This document shows, in pieces, positions 1 to 7,467 of a stretch of 64,000 nt of DNA. The position numbers were made by a program, and so were the translations under genes. The notes beneath the pieces were generated by a model, which was given only the letters and a program-made list of their open reading frames with translations, was not told the origin of the DNA and did no database searches. Within the stretch, counting starts at the first letter, position 1; each line of letters opens with the position of its first letter. The stretch covers positions 13,638-77,637 of the forward strand of contig CAJTPO010000017.1 in NCBI GenBank assembly GCA_910578115.1, written 5' to 3'. This stretch comes from an uncultured Lachnospiraceae bacterium. GTDB taxonomy: Bacteria > Bacillota > Clostridia > Lachnospirales > Lachnospiraceae.

Positions 1-582
1 AACCGCTATGGCAGGAAAATCTGCACGATTCATAACATTACCGGGCGGAAACTGGAAGAGATTGTGCTACAGGACCTGAATCTGATGATCCGGTCGGTGC
101 AGGATATAGAGCGGCTGGTCACGGAAGAAAATCAGAGACAGCGTAAGACACGCCTCAGTTCTCTGGGCGACAGCTCCGGCTATCAGACACAAATCAGGCG
201 CCTTAGGCAGAAGAAAGAGCGTACATACGAAGATTATGCCGACGAGCTGATCACGAAGGACGAGTACCGACAGTACAGGGACAAATACGAACAGCAGATA
301 GAAGCCGCCAGTGCAATGCTGGCTAAGATCGGCGAAGTTAAGGAGCAGCCGCCTGAAAACGGTCCGTGGATTGAAAGGCTGCTGCAGTACCGGGAATTGT
401 CTCATCTTGACAGGAATATCGTTGTGGAAATGGTCTCTATGATTTACATTTATGAAGACAATACCGTGAAGATCGTCTATAACTTTTCCGATGAAGTGGA
501 GGCGTTACGGAACGGTAAGATGTCAGAGAATGGTAAGCTGCCAGAAACGGTCCATCAACAGTCTATCTTCCTGGGGGAATGA
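1..582 (+). CDS. Large serine recombinase, C-terminal part (cut by window start)
   Basis: The open frame runs from base 1 without a start, so the N-terminal catalytic serine domain lies outside the window. The visible 193 residues are rich in Arg, Lys, Glu and Gln. They include a long coiled-coil-like helix (about residues 35-110) and the short beta-rich end (MVSMIYIYEDNTVKIVYNF) typical of the C-terminal region of TnpX/Tn4451-type large serine recombinases, which catalyse integration and excision of mobile elements. Its last codons (CTG GGG GAA TGA) overlap the first recognisable codons of the deacetylase fragment in another frame. The stop codon therefore appears to be supplied by the target DNA. 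Family assignment is from residue pattern only. Confidence 0.72.
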   Translation, partial: NRYGRKICTIHNITGRKLEEIVLQDLNLMIRSVQDIERLVTEENQRQRKTRLSSLGDSSGYQTQIRRLRQKKERTYEDYADELITKDEYRQYRDKYEQQIEAASAMLAKIGEVKEQPPENGPWIERLLQYRELSHLDRNIVVEMVSMIYIYEDNTVKIVYNFSDEVEALRNGKMSENGKLPETVHQQSIFLGE

Positions 583-590
583 AGACACGG
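560..590. other. Probable mobile-element/target junction (att site)
   Basis: Recombinase coding sequence ends here, and in a second frame the conserved deacetylase motif Trp-Gly-Asn-Glu-Asp-Thr begins at 572. The upstream half of the deacetylase gene, including its first catalytic Asp motif, is missing from the window. This fits insertion of the recombinase-carrying element into that gene. The exact crossover cannot be fixed without the other end of the element. Confidence 0.45.
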
Positions 591-1153
591 GACGCATTCT
601 GGAAACGCTCAAGAAACATAATGTGAAGGTGACCTTCTTCATGACCGGAGGATGGGTGGAAAGCTATCCGGATGATGTGAAGGCGATTCTGGCAGCAGGT
701 CATGATCTTGGCAATCACAGCGAGAACCATAAAAACATGTCACAGCTCTCCGACGAACAGTGTCAGGAAGAACTGATGAAAGTACATACCAAGGTGCAGG
801 AACTGACAGGGTACGAGATGTTTCTTTTCCGGCCGCCCTACGGTGATTATGACAATCATGTCATAACCAATACCCATAAATGCAACTACTATCCGATCCA
901 GTGGTCCATTGATTCTCTCGACTGGAAAGACTACGGGGCCGACGATATTGTAAAACGCGTGGTGGAATCCGATAAATTGAAAAACGGATCGATCATTTTA
1001 ATGCATAACGGAGCCAAATACACGGCTGACGCGCTGGAAGCCGTGATCACGGGACTGCAGGATAAAGGGTATGAACTGGTGCCGATCTCACAGCTGATCT
1101 ACAAGGATAAGTACCATATGAAAGCAGACGGGACACAGGTGTCCGGGGAGTAG
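572..1153 (+). pseudogene. Polysaccharide deacetylase, 5'-truncated (PdaA/NodB-like)
   Basis: The frame opens with WGNEDT and continues through a clear carbohydrate esterase 4 fold: KKHNVKVTFFMTGGW, the metal-binding pair GNHSENH, FRPPYGDYD, and near the end IILMHNG. Enzymes of this family remove N-acetyl groups from peptidoglycan or other glycans outside the membrane. What is lost is the signal peptide/membrane anchor and the strand carrying the catalytic base Asp that normally precedes WGNED. The fragment is preceded directly by the serine recombinase tail, and its frame continues upstream into recombinase-derived sequence. It is most simply a gene broken by element insertion; the missing 5' half may lie beyond the element. 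Its 3' end is duplicated at 2463-2537. Confidence 0.8.
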
Positions 1154-1237
1154 AGAATCATGAGAATATAAGTAGAAGGTGAGAAGAGGAAGGTTTTCCG
1201 TGGAATGATTATGGAAATGGTAAAATGAAAGAATTAA

Positions 1238-1306
1238 GCCAGGGGCTAATGCCCCTGGCAGCAAATCGCCCACAGTATTGTGCCGAAATCGGCTCGTGGG
1301 AGAAGT
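1238..1306 (+). repeat. Two-hairpin structure resembling an IS200/IS605-type right end
   Basis: A perfect 9-bp hairpin (arms 1238-1246 and 1251-1259, loop TAAT) is followed by a second hairpin (outer arms CCCAC 1269-1273 and GTGGG 1296-1300, inner GCCGA/TCGGC) and then AGAAGTCAA. A GTGGGAG...GTCAA hairpin end after a GGGGCTAATGCCCC stem resembles the right ends of tnpB-bearing IS605-group elements, where the end also forms the omega RNA. No transposase gene is present. Treat it as a possible solo end; it could also be an unrelated palindromic repeat. Confidence 0.35.
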
Positions 1307-1338
1307 CAAAAATATTATATTCTGATGCGAAAAAAATA

Positions 1339-2219
1339 TTACAATCTTTGTTGCCAATCATCTCGAAAACCATAATAATCCATTCTTACAAATGGATATT
1401 TTTTGTTTAGTGTCATGATAGATTCTTTCATCTCGTGGAACTTGTCGACAGGAAGAATGCGTTTCATAATTAATAGAAAACCGTAAAAGTGAGAATTGTC
1501 AATTTCTCCGTTACTGTTTTTTCTTAAAAGTTCTTTTTCTTTTTTGTTGAGAGAAGGTTTCTGTTCAAAAAGTCGATTATATAGTCTGCCTCCGTGTGCG
1601 CATAGATTGCGGATGATTGTCATGCTGTGCATATAGCTTCCGAGAATAAAGGAACCTTTATTCATGGTTAAACCGAAGGTATGGGCAATGGCATCTCGTA
1701 TTGGATGTTCGGAAATAGAATACATAAATGAGATATCGGATATGGTAAATAAGTCTACATATGCCCAGAGGGGAATATCCTGTTGTAAGTCATTAACAAA
1801 GTGCCTTAGATATGCTTCATGAGAGAGGCGTTGAACTTTCTGTTGGTTTGCTTTGGAGATGATTTCCCGGTGTTTGACTTTGTCAGTAAAGAAAGCAGCA
1901 TTGAGATAACCGGTTGAACCGTGGATTTTTGTAAATTCGTAAGCAAATATAGATTTCATACGTACTTCGATTATTTCCAGGTATTGAAGGATAACGTGCC
2001 TGAGTTCATGATCAAAATTATAAATGTCCATGATATTTTGGAAACTTGCAGATTTTAAAATATGTTATTTTTACGAAGAGTTAATGAATAGCCGCTGATG
2101 CGGTAATAGTTGTTGTAAAGAAGAAAATCTTTAGCTATATTTTCATTATCAATAATAAGGCCGCGAGAACGTAGGATTTCTAATTGTTCATCAATGGTTT
2201 TAAAATCTTTGGTTGACAT
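1339..2219 (-). pseudogene. AbiF/Abi_2-family HEPN abortive-infection protein, frameshifted
   Basis: The intact C-terminal part (from 2031 down) reads as Abi_2 and contains the HEPN ribonuclease motif R-N-L-C-A-H (R-X4-H) at 1594-1611. The N-terminal part starts at ATG 2219 behind a GAGG ribosome site and reads KTIDEQLEILRSRG, then NNYYRISGYSLTLRKNN, the expected Abi_2 start. It hits a TAA stop at 2055-2057. Shifting by one base there restores FxKSASFQNIMDIYNFDHEL, which joins the two parts, so a single-base deletion separates them. Such proteins act as RNA-cleaving toxins in phage defence. A promoter and structured RNA lie just upstream. The gene is probably dead as read, unless the deletion is a sequencing error or is bypassed. 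Confidence 0.8.
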
Positions 2220-2239
2220 AAAATATCCTCATATAGACA

Positions 2240-2289
2240 AAACGCCCTCAAGTGTGCGTATGTTTCCACAGAGGCCTGAGGGAGATGTT
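2240..2289 (-). ncRNA. Structured RNA upstream of abiF (abiF RNA motif-like)
   Basis: On the minus strand, starting about 7 bases after a good promoter, a hairpin forms with outer stem CCCTCA/TGAGGG (2282-2277 with 2250-2245) and inner stem TGTG/CACA (2270-2267 with 2256-2253) around a GAAACATACG loop. It is followed by CGTTTTG. The abiF RNA motif is a published structured RNA found next to abiF genes and is thought to act with the toxin. Position, strand and structure fit; the family match itself is from memory. Confidence 0.6.
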
Positions 2290-2295
2290 AATTTT

Positions 2296-2324
2296 ATATT
2301 AGAGTAAAAACAAAAAGATGTCAA
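2296..2324 (-). promoter_or_regulatory. Sigma-A type promoter for the abiF RNA/toxin unit
   Basis: Reading the minus strand, TTGACA (2324-2319) is followed after 17 bases by TAATAT (2301-2296). Transcription would start near 2289, immediately before the hairpin RNA. Confidence 0.65.
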
Positions 2325-2386
2325 GGAGCAAAAGAATTATATTGTTATACGGTAAGTCTGTTTTTGTGACATTACCTTGACACAAG

Positions 2387-2537
2387 CAGAGAATCATAAG
2401 AACATGTCCCGGCTTTCCGACGAACAGTGTCAGGAAGAACTGATGAAAGTAGAAAGACTATGGTGCCGATCTCACAGCTGATCTACAAGGATAAGTACCA
2501 TATGAAAGCAGACGGGACACAGGTGTCCGGGGAATGA
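2387..2537 (+). pseudogene. Second polysaccharide deacetylase remnant (internally deleted)
   Basis: Bases 2390-2450 match the deacetylase fragment around 722-782 (the ENHKNMSQLSDEQCQEELMK region) with several substitutions. The sequence then jumps directly to a near-identical copy of its 3' end: 2463-2537 against 1079-1153, about 75 bases differing only at the stop codon region. Roughly 300 bp of the middle of the gene are missing, so no functional enzyme is encoded. It could be the original gene 3' end, since it is followed by a strong terminator, or the remains of a paralogue. The two copies flank the abiF module as direct repeats. Confidence 0.75.
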
Positions 2538-2555
2538 AAATGACTGATGAAGCTG

Positions 2556-2590
2556 AAAAATCCGCATTGTTAAAATGCGGATTTTTTTGT
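2556..2590 (+). terminator. Intrinsic terminator
   Basis: The stem AAATCCGCATT / AATGCGGATTT is followed by a run of seven T, about 20 bases after the stop of the deacetylase remnant. It isolates the downstream ABC genes. Confidence 0.85.
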
Positions 2591-2666
2591 ATACTTGTTA
2601 TTGGGTCAAACGATTTAGGCATACTGCGGTGCCGGTCCGGAGCGCTGGAAATGAGGACATCAAAGC

Positions 2667-4439
2667 ATGAAAACGATTTTAAAATACATAAAGCCGTACA
2701 ATACCTATATACTGTTTACACTGTTTTTGAAATTCGGGGCGTCCATGATGGATCTTTTGATTCCTTCCCTGCTGGCAAAGATCATAGACGATATCGTGCC
2801 GCTCGGGGAGGTGCGTCAGATCTTCCTGTGGGGCGGGGTGATGATCTTATGTGCGGTCATTTCCGTGACCACCAATGTGCGGGCAAACCGTATGGCGGAG
2901 ATTTCGGCAGGCGGGATGACGAGACAGCTTCGGCACGATCTTTTTGAGAAGATTACATATCTGAGCGCCAGGCAGATGAACGAGTTTACGGTGTCCTCGG
3001 CGGTATCCAGACTGACTTCCGATACGTACAATGTGAACCGGATGATGGCCAGGATGCAGCGGCTGGGAGTGCGGGGGCCGATCCTCCTGGCCGGCGGTAT
3101 TCTGATCACGGTGACGATGGAACCGAAGCTGGCGTCGGTACTGATCGCTTCGCTGCCTTTTATCATTGTGATCGTGTGGATCGTCACGAAGCTGAGCATT
3201 CCCGTGTATACCGGGCAGCAGAGAGTGCTGGACGGGCTGGTGCGGGTTCTGCAGGAGAATATCACAGGTGTGCGGGTGATCAGAGCGCTTTCCCGGACAG
3301 ACTATGAGCGGGAGCGGTATGACGGCGTCAATGAAGAACTGGCCAGGATAGAGCAGAAGGCCGGCAGGATATCTTCTGCCAGCGGTCCGGCGACTACCTT
3401 GGTGCTGAATCTGGGGCTGACGGCAGTGATCATAACTGGCGCGTATCTGGTGCAGAAGGGAGAGACGGGGCCGGGGGCGATCATCGCCTTCCTGAGTTAT
3501 TTTATTTTGATTCTGAATGCCATGCTGGGCATTACGAGGATCTTTGTCATGTGCTCCAAAGGGATGGCTTCACTGGGACGGATCAGTGAGGTGCTGGAGG
3601 CTCCGGAAGAGATGCAGGTGCAGATCAGATCAGAAGAATCGGACAAGGCCATTGCAGGGGTATCGGAGGAAAGCATTCCCCTGGTGGAGTTTCGCGATGT
3701 GAGTTTTTCCTATAACGGGAAGGGAGATCATCTGTCTCATATCAGTTTTACACTGAAAAAGGGGGAAAGTCTGGGGATCATCGGAGCCACCGGCAGCGGC
3801 AAGAGCACTATCGTGAATCTGCTTCTGCGATTTTATGATGTGGACAGCGGAAGCATTTGGATCGGCGGCAGGCGGATTGACACCATTCCCTATCCGGAAC
3901 TGCGGGCGATGTTTGGGGTGGTATTCCAGAATGATTATCTGATGGCGTCGTCCGTGGAGGAGAACATAGACTTTTTCCGGGGACTTGACGGTGCGCAGGT
4001 CAGGGAGGCGGCGCGGTATGCCCAGGCGGAAGCGTTTATCCGGGAAAAGGAGGGGGAGATGGACGCCCGGATCGCGGTGCGCGGCAATAACCTGAGCGGT
4101 GGCCAGAAGCAGCGGATTATGATCGCACGGGCGTTGGCGGCAAAGCCGAGGATCCTGATTCTGGATGACGCCTCCTCGGCGCTGGATTATAAGACGGATG
4201 CGAAGCTGCGAAAGGAGCTGGGTGCTCACTTCCGGAATACGACCACGATCAACATTGCGCAACGCGTCAGCACCATTCAGGGGGCAGACCATATTCTTGT
4301 GCTGGAGGACGGCGGCTGTATTGGCTACGGGACTCACACGGAACTTCTGGAGCAATGTGCCGAGTACCGGCTGATCTACGAACTGCAGATGGGGCAGAAG
4401 GAGTTTGGCAGCGATACGGCACCGGTAGTGGCAGGATAA
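2667..4439 (+). CDS. ABC exporter half-transporter, degenerate-site subunit
   Basis: This 590-residue protein has an N-terminal six-helix type I exporter membrane domain (residues about 1-310) and a C-terminal nucleotide-binding domain. Visible motifs are Walker A GATGSGKST (about residue 372), signature LSGGQKQ (about 475) and Walker B ILILDDASSALD (about 497). The usual catalytic Glu after Walker B is Asp here, which is the hallmark of the non-hydrolysing site in heterodimeric exporters of the BmrCD/LmrCD/TM287-288 type. Its partner is the next gene, 132 bp downstream on the same strand. Such pairs export drugs, lipids or peptides from the cytoplasmic membrane; the substrate cannot be told from sequence. 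Confidence 0.9.
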   Translation: MKTILKYIKPYNTYILFTLFLKFGASMMDLLIPSLLAKIIDDIVPLGEVRQIFLWGGVMILCAVISVTTNVRANRMAEISAGGMTRQLRHDLFEKITYLSARQMNEFTVSSAVSRLTSDTYNVNRMMARMQRLGVRGPILLAGGILITVTMEPKLASVLIASLPFIIVIVWIVTKLSIPVYTGQQRVLDGLVRVLQENITGVRVIRALSRTDYERERYDGVNEELARIEQKAGRISSASGPATTLVLNLGLTAVIITGAYLVQKGETGPGAIIAFLSYFILILNAMLGITRIFVMCSKGMASLGRISEVLEAPEEMQVQIRSEESDKAIAGVSEESIPLVEFRDVSFSYNGKGDHLSHISFTLKKGESLGIIGATGSGKSTIVNLLLRFYDVDSGSIWIGGRRIDTIPYPELRAMFGVVFQNDYLMASSVEENIDFFRGLDGAQVREAARYAQAEAFIREKEGEMDARIAVRGNNLSGGQKQRIMIARALAAKPRILILDDASSALDYKTDAKLRKELGAHFRNTTTINIAQRVSTIQGADHILVLEDGGCIGYGTHTELLEQCAEYRLIYELQMGQKEFGSDTAPVVAG

Positions 4440-4451
4440 TCAGAGCGTGGC

Positions 4452-4524
4452 AGCGCCGGCGGCAACAGTACAATGAGAAAGCTATAGCGCCAGCGGCAAC
4501 AGGACAATGAGAAAGTAACAGCGC
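4452..4524 (+). repeat. Two 34-bp imperfect tandem repeats plus a partial third
   Basis: Units beginning AGCGCC at 4452 and 4486 share GGCAACAG.ACAATGAGAAAG and differ at a few bases; a third unit starts AGCGC at 4520. They fill the gap between the two ABC genes. Confidence 0.7.
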
Positions 4525-4571
4525 AGCAATACCAACATAAAGCATGATTAAGAAGGAGATTTCACTAAATC

Positions 4572-6419
4572 ATGGGGATCATGAGAGACAAGCGGGATAA
4601 GAAAAGTGCATACCAGGAGCAGAAAGTCGCTGTCGGATCATCTGCGCCGCAGGACGGTAAGGGCGGCAGAGCAGGCAGGAAATATCTGCTTCTGCGGTTA
4701 TGGTGTTATCTGAGCCGGTATCATTTCCTGATCGTGGCGGGTATGACGCTGATGTTTCTGTCCAATATACTGGCGCTTCTCGGTCCCAGGCTGTCCGGGC
4801 GGGCCATCGACGCCATCGGCATTCGTGCCGGCGGTGTGGATTTCGATAAGGTGTTTTACTATACGGGCTGGATGGCGGCCTTTTATGTGATCTCGGCCGT
4901 ACTGTCTTATCTGCTGTCCCTTTTGACGATCCATCTGACGCGAAAGATCATCTACCAGATGCGCAGGGACGTATTCGAGAACCTGTCCCGGCTGCCGGTG
5001 TCCTTTTTTGACGAGTATTCCACGGGTGATATCATCAGCGTCGTCACCTACGATATTGATACGGTGAACCAGTCGCTTTCCAACGATTTCCTGCAGATTT
5101 TACAGAGTGTGATCACGGTGCTCTTTTCTCTGGTGATGATGTTGTCCATCGCGCCGATGATGGTGCTGATCTTCGTGGTGACGATACCTGTTTCCATGAT
5201 GCTGACGAAGTTTATCGTCAGCCATTCCCGGCCGCTTTTCCGGATTCGGTCGAAGAAGCTCGGGGAGTTAAACGGCATGGTGGAGGAGATGATCAACGGG
5301 CAGAAGACGATCAGGGCCTATGGCAGGGAGGAGCAGGTAATCGAAGTTTTTGACCGGAAGAATGAGGAGGCGGTGGAGGCCAATACCAGGGCGGAGTACT
5401 ACGGAACGCTGGCCGGTCCGTCCGTGAACTTTATGAATAACACGTCGCTGGCGCTGATCAGCGTCTTCGGTTCTCTGCTGTATCTGCGGGGCGGCATCGG
5501 GATCGGGGATATCTCCTCTTTCGTCCAGTATTCCCGTAAGTTCTCGGGGCCGGTCAATGAGGCTGCCAATATCATCGGGGAATTCCAGTCTGCTTTTGCG
5601 GCGGCGGAGCGGGTATTCCGGCTGATGGACGAGCTGCCGGAGCGGCCGGACGGGGAGAAGGCGCGGGTGCTGGAGGAGGTTTACGGGGATGTGATCCTGC
5701 GGGATGTTTCTTTCGGCTATCAGCCGGAGCAGCAGATCCTGAAGGAATTTAATCTGCATGCGAAAGCGGGACAGCAGATCGCCATAGTGGGGCCTACCGG
5801 TGCAGGAAAAACGACGGTCATCAACCTTTTGATGCGGTTCTATGACATCAGCAAGGGCTGTATCCTGCTGGACGGACAGGACGCCTACGATATCAAAAGG
5901 GACAGTCTGCGCGGCGCCTACACCATGGTACTGCAGGACGCATGGCTTTTCCACGGGACAATCTATGAAAATCTTGTCTACGGCAGGGAAAATATCACCA
6001 TGGAAGAGGTGGAAAAGGCGGCCAGAGCGGCCATGATCTACTCCTATATCAAAAAGCTGCCGGAAGGCTTTCAGACGCAGCTTTCCGACAACGGGGTGCA
6101 TATTTCCAAGGGCCAGAGGCAGCTTCTGACCATCGCACGGGCGATGCTTTCCGATGCCCGGATGCTGATTCTGGATGAGGCGACTTCCAATGTGGACACC
6201 AGGACGGAGATGCAGATCCAGAAAGCCATGCGGAGCCTGATGGCGGACAAGACGTGCTTCGTGATCGCCCACAGGCTTTCCACAATCCGTCATGCGGATT
6301 TGATTCTGGTGGTAAAGGATGGCCGTATTGCCGAGCAGGGCAGCCACGAGGAACTGATGAGGAAACGCGGGGAGTATTTTCAGATGCAGCAGGCCCAGTT
6401 TGAAGGGGCGTTTGAGTAA
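4572..6419 (+). CDS. ABC exporter half-transporter, consensus-site Walker subunit
   Basis: This 615-residue partner of the preceding gene has a basic N-terminal extension of about 45 residues and a six-helix membrane domain. The nucleotide-binding domain shows Walker A GPTGAGKTT (about residue 406), signature ISKGQRQ (about 510) and Walker B LILDEATSNVD with the catalytic Glu (about 532). The signature lacks one of the usual two glycines. In a heterodimer this signature would face the Walker motifs of the first subunit, so both non-consensus elements fall in the same composite ATP site. That is the expected asymmetric arrangement and supports co-assembly. An AAGGAG site lies 13 bases before the chosen ATG. 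A terminator follows at 6457. Confidence 0.9.
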   Translation: MGIMRDKRDKKSAYQEQKVAVGSSAPQDGKGGRAGRKYLLLRLWCYLSRYHFLIVAGMTLMFLSNILALLGPRLSGRAIDAIGIRAGGVDFDKVFYYTGWMAAFYVISAVLSYLLSLLTIHLTRKIIYQMRRDVFENLSRLPVSFFDEYSTGDIISVVTYDIDTVNQSLSNDFLQILQSVITVLFSLVMMLSIAPMMVLIFVVTIPVSMMLTKFIVSHSRPLFRIRSKKLGELNGMVEEMINGQKTIRAYGREEQVIEVFDRKNEEAVEANTRAEYYGTLAGPSVNFMNNTSLALISVFGSLLYLRGGIGIGDISSFVQYSRKFSGPVNEAANIIGEFQSAFAAAERVFRLMDELPERPDGEKARVLEEVYGDVILRDVSFGYQPEQQILKEFNLHAKAGQQIAIVGPTGAGKTTVINLLMRFYDISKGCILLDGQDAYDIKRDSLRGAYTMVLQDAWLFHGTIYENLVYGRENITMEEVEKAARAAMIYSYIKKLPEGFQTQLSDNGVHISKGQRQLLTIARAMLSDARMLILDEATSNVDTRTEMQIQKAMRSLMADKTCFVIAHRLSTIRHADLILVVKDGRIAEQGSHEELMRKRGEYFQMQQAQFEGAFE

Positions 6420-6456
6420 ATACAGTACCCCCATAACAAAGTTCTGTATAAAGATG

Positions 6457-6486
6457 TCAGGGAAAAACGCCCTGGCATTTTTTAAT
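6457..6486 (+). terminator. Intrinsic terminator after the ABC pair
   Basis: The CAGGG...CCCTG stem is followed by GCATTTTTT, 40 bases past the second ABC stop. Confidence 0.75.
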
Positions 6487-6616
6487 TTAAGAAACTTCTG
6501 TCAATGAGACACACTTCACGCACGAAATAAACAGCAAGCCTGCCAGGGTGGCGGCACTCCGGCAGCCTGTGGGTATAGATATATGCAAAGAAAAATCTAT
6601 TATGGAGGAAATGCAA

Positions 6617-6847
6617 ATGAATGAACTGTATGCGATTATGAGAGAACTGTTGGAGGTTGAATACAACCAGAAAGCATTGCTGTATATTATGGAGAGGCTT
6701 GAGGAGGCATATGGGGGAGCAGAACAGGAAGATCCTGGGCTGGCGGTCAGTGGCGTCAGATATTATCTGACAGTTCTGCACAGAGATCTGGGGATTACGA
6801 TCAACAGACTGGATGCCTATATGGCGGAGCGGGCCGGGGAACAGTAA
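6617..6847 (+). CDS. Small hypothetical protein, helical
   Basis: This 76-residue frame begins MNELYAIMRELLEV with GGAGG (6604-6608) eight bases before the chosen ATG; an in-frame longer reading has no better site. The protein is almost entirely predicted helix, acidic, without membrane segments or cysteines. No family is recognised. It stands alone between a terminator upstream and the divergent regulator region downstream, so its context says little about its job. Confidence 0.6.
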   Translation: MNELYAIMRELLEVEYNQKALLYIMERLEEAYGGAEQEDPGLAVSGVRYYLTVLHRDLGITINRLDAYMAERAGEQ

Positions 6848-6961
6848 AGTGTATGAAAGCCTGTCAGGACTGTGCCCTTGCGGTGCTGACCATACGGGAA
6901 GCAAAAGCTATCATGGAGGCGAAAGTGGGAATTTGAATGGAGAAGGACATTTATTATAGAA

Positions 6962-7005
6962 AAAAAGCAACGGTATTTATCTGATCAAACGATAGATACC
7001 GTTGC
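6962..7005 (-). terminator. Terminator of the XRE regulator gene
   Basis: On the minus strand a 10-bp stem (GCAACGGTAT/ATACCGTTGC, 7005-6996 with 6976-6967) is followed by TTTTTT. It directly abuts the stop codon of the regulator. Confidence 0.85.
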
Positions 7006-7230
7006 CTATTTTACAGGATATGCAGTTGGAATATTGCTTGCACCTGTGATGTAATCCATTGACACATTATAGAATCTGGCCAGAATCAAGAGACTGTCAA
7101 CAGGAATTCTTGTCTTGCCGCTTTCATAATCCGCATAGGTTCGCTGGCCTATGTGCAGCAGGTCTGCAATCTTCTGCTGTGTCAAAGAATTGTCTTCCCG
7201 GATTGCTCTAATTCGCTCATTATATCTCAT
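7006..7230 (-). CDS. XRE-family helix-turn-helix regulator
   Basis: This 74-residue protein is essentially one Cro/CI-type HTH domain: RIRAIREDNSLTQQKIADLL, then GQRTYADYESGKTRIPVDSL and LARFYNVSMDYITG. That is the complete five-helix fold, including the recognition helix around QRTYADYESG. ATG 7230 is preferred because GGAG lies about nine bases upstream; a slightly longer reading from 7251 lacks a site. The gene is divergent from the polysaccharide locus, and three palindromes fill the shared intergenic region, one inside the predicted promoter of the locus. It is therefore inferred to control that locus, probably as a repressor, and possibly itself. Confidence 0.85.
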   Translation of the reverse strand: MRYNERIRAIREDNSLTQQKIADLLHIGQRTYADYESGKTRIPVDSLLILARFYNVSMDYITGASNIPTAYPVK

Positions 7231-7290
7231 TACCCTGCTCTCCAATGTCACCTGTGACTACAATTTGAAAGTAATGGATAATAGCTCTAC

Positions 7291-7320
7291 CTTATACTGA
7301 ACTATTAGTTTCAGTATAAG
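7291..7320. promoter_or_regulatory. Palindromic operator candidate A
   Basis: A perfect 11-bp inverted repeat CTTATACTGAA / TTCAGTATAAG (7291-7301, 7310-7320) lies between the divergent regulator and glycan genes. It is a candidate regulator binding site, or an overlapping -10 for the regulator promoter. Confidence 0.55.
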
Positions 7321-7337
7321 GGATTACAATAAAAGTA

Positions 7338-7366
7338 TTGACAAATAGAGCTATAAACTCTAAACT
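7338..7366 (+). promoter_or_regulatory. Promoter of the polysaccharide locus
   Basis: TTGACA (7338-7343), a 17-base spacer and TAAACT (7361-7366) make a good housekeeping promoter. Its spacer is almost wholly occupied by a palindrome at 7346-7362. Confidence 0.65.
7346..7362. promoter_or_regulatory. Palindromic operator candidate B1 (in the promoter spacer)
   Basis: TAGAGCTATAAACTCTA is a 17-bp near-palindrome between -35 and -10. The same motif recurs 36 bp downstream, so a regulator bound here would block RNA polymerase. Confidence 0.55.
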
Positions 7367-7381
7367 AACTATGTTGGATGA

Positions 7382-7398
7382 TAGAGTTTATAACTCTA
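7382..7398. promoter_or_regulatory. Palindromic operator candidate B2 (downstream of the start point)
   Basis: TAGAGTTTATAACTCTA repeats the B1 palindrome with two changes. The spacing is 36 bp, a little over three helical turns. Confidence 0.55.
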
Positions 7399-7467
7399 AC
7401 ATGGTACAGTATGTGCATTTTAGTTTTTTTTATACGTAGGCACGCAGAGATGAAAAGAGGAATTATG

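Noticed and set aside
1225..1410. 61-codon plus-strand frame covering the IS-like hairpins
   Set aside because: It runs through the palindromes and into the antisense of the abiF gene. It may preserve a few codons of a transposase tail, but it is not a functional gene.
5268..6434. 388-codon minus-strand frame opposite the second ABC gene
   Set aside because: It is a codon-bias shadow of the ABC exporter gene with no start signal and no recognisable domain.
6853..6936. 27-codon ORF with a Cys-x2-Cys motif after the small hypothetical gene
   Set aside because: No ribosome site, no structural support and immediate proximity to a terminator. Too little to call.
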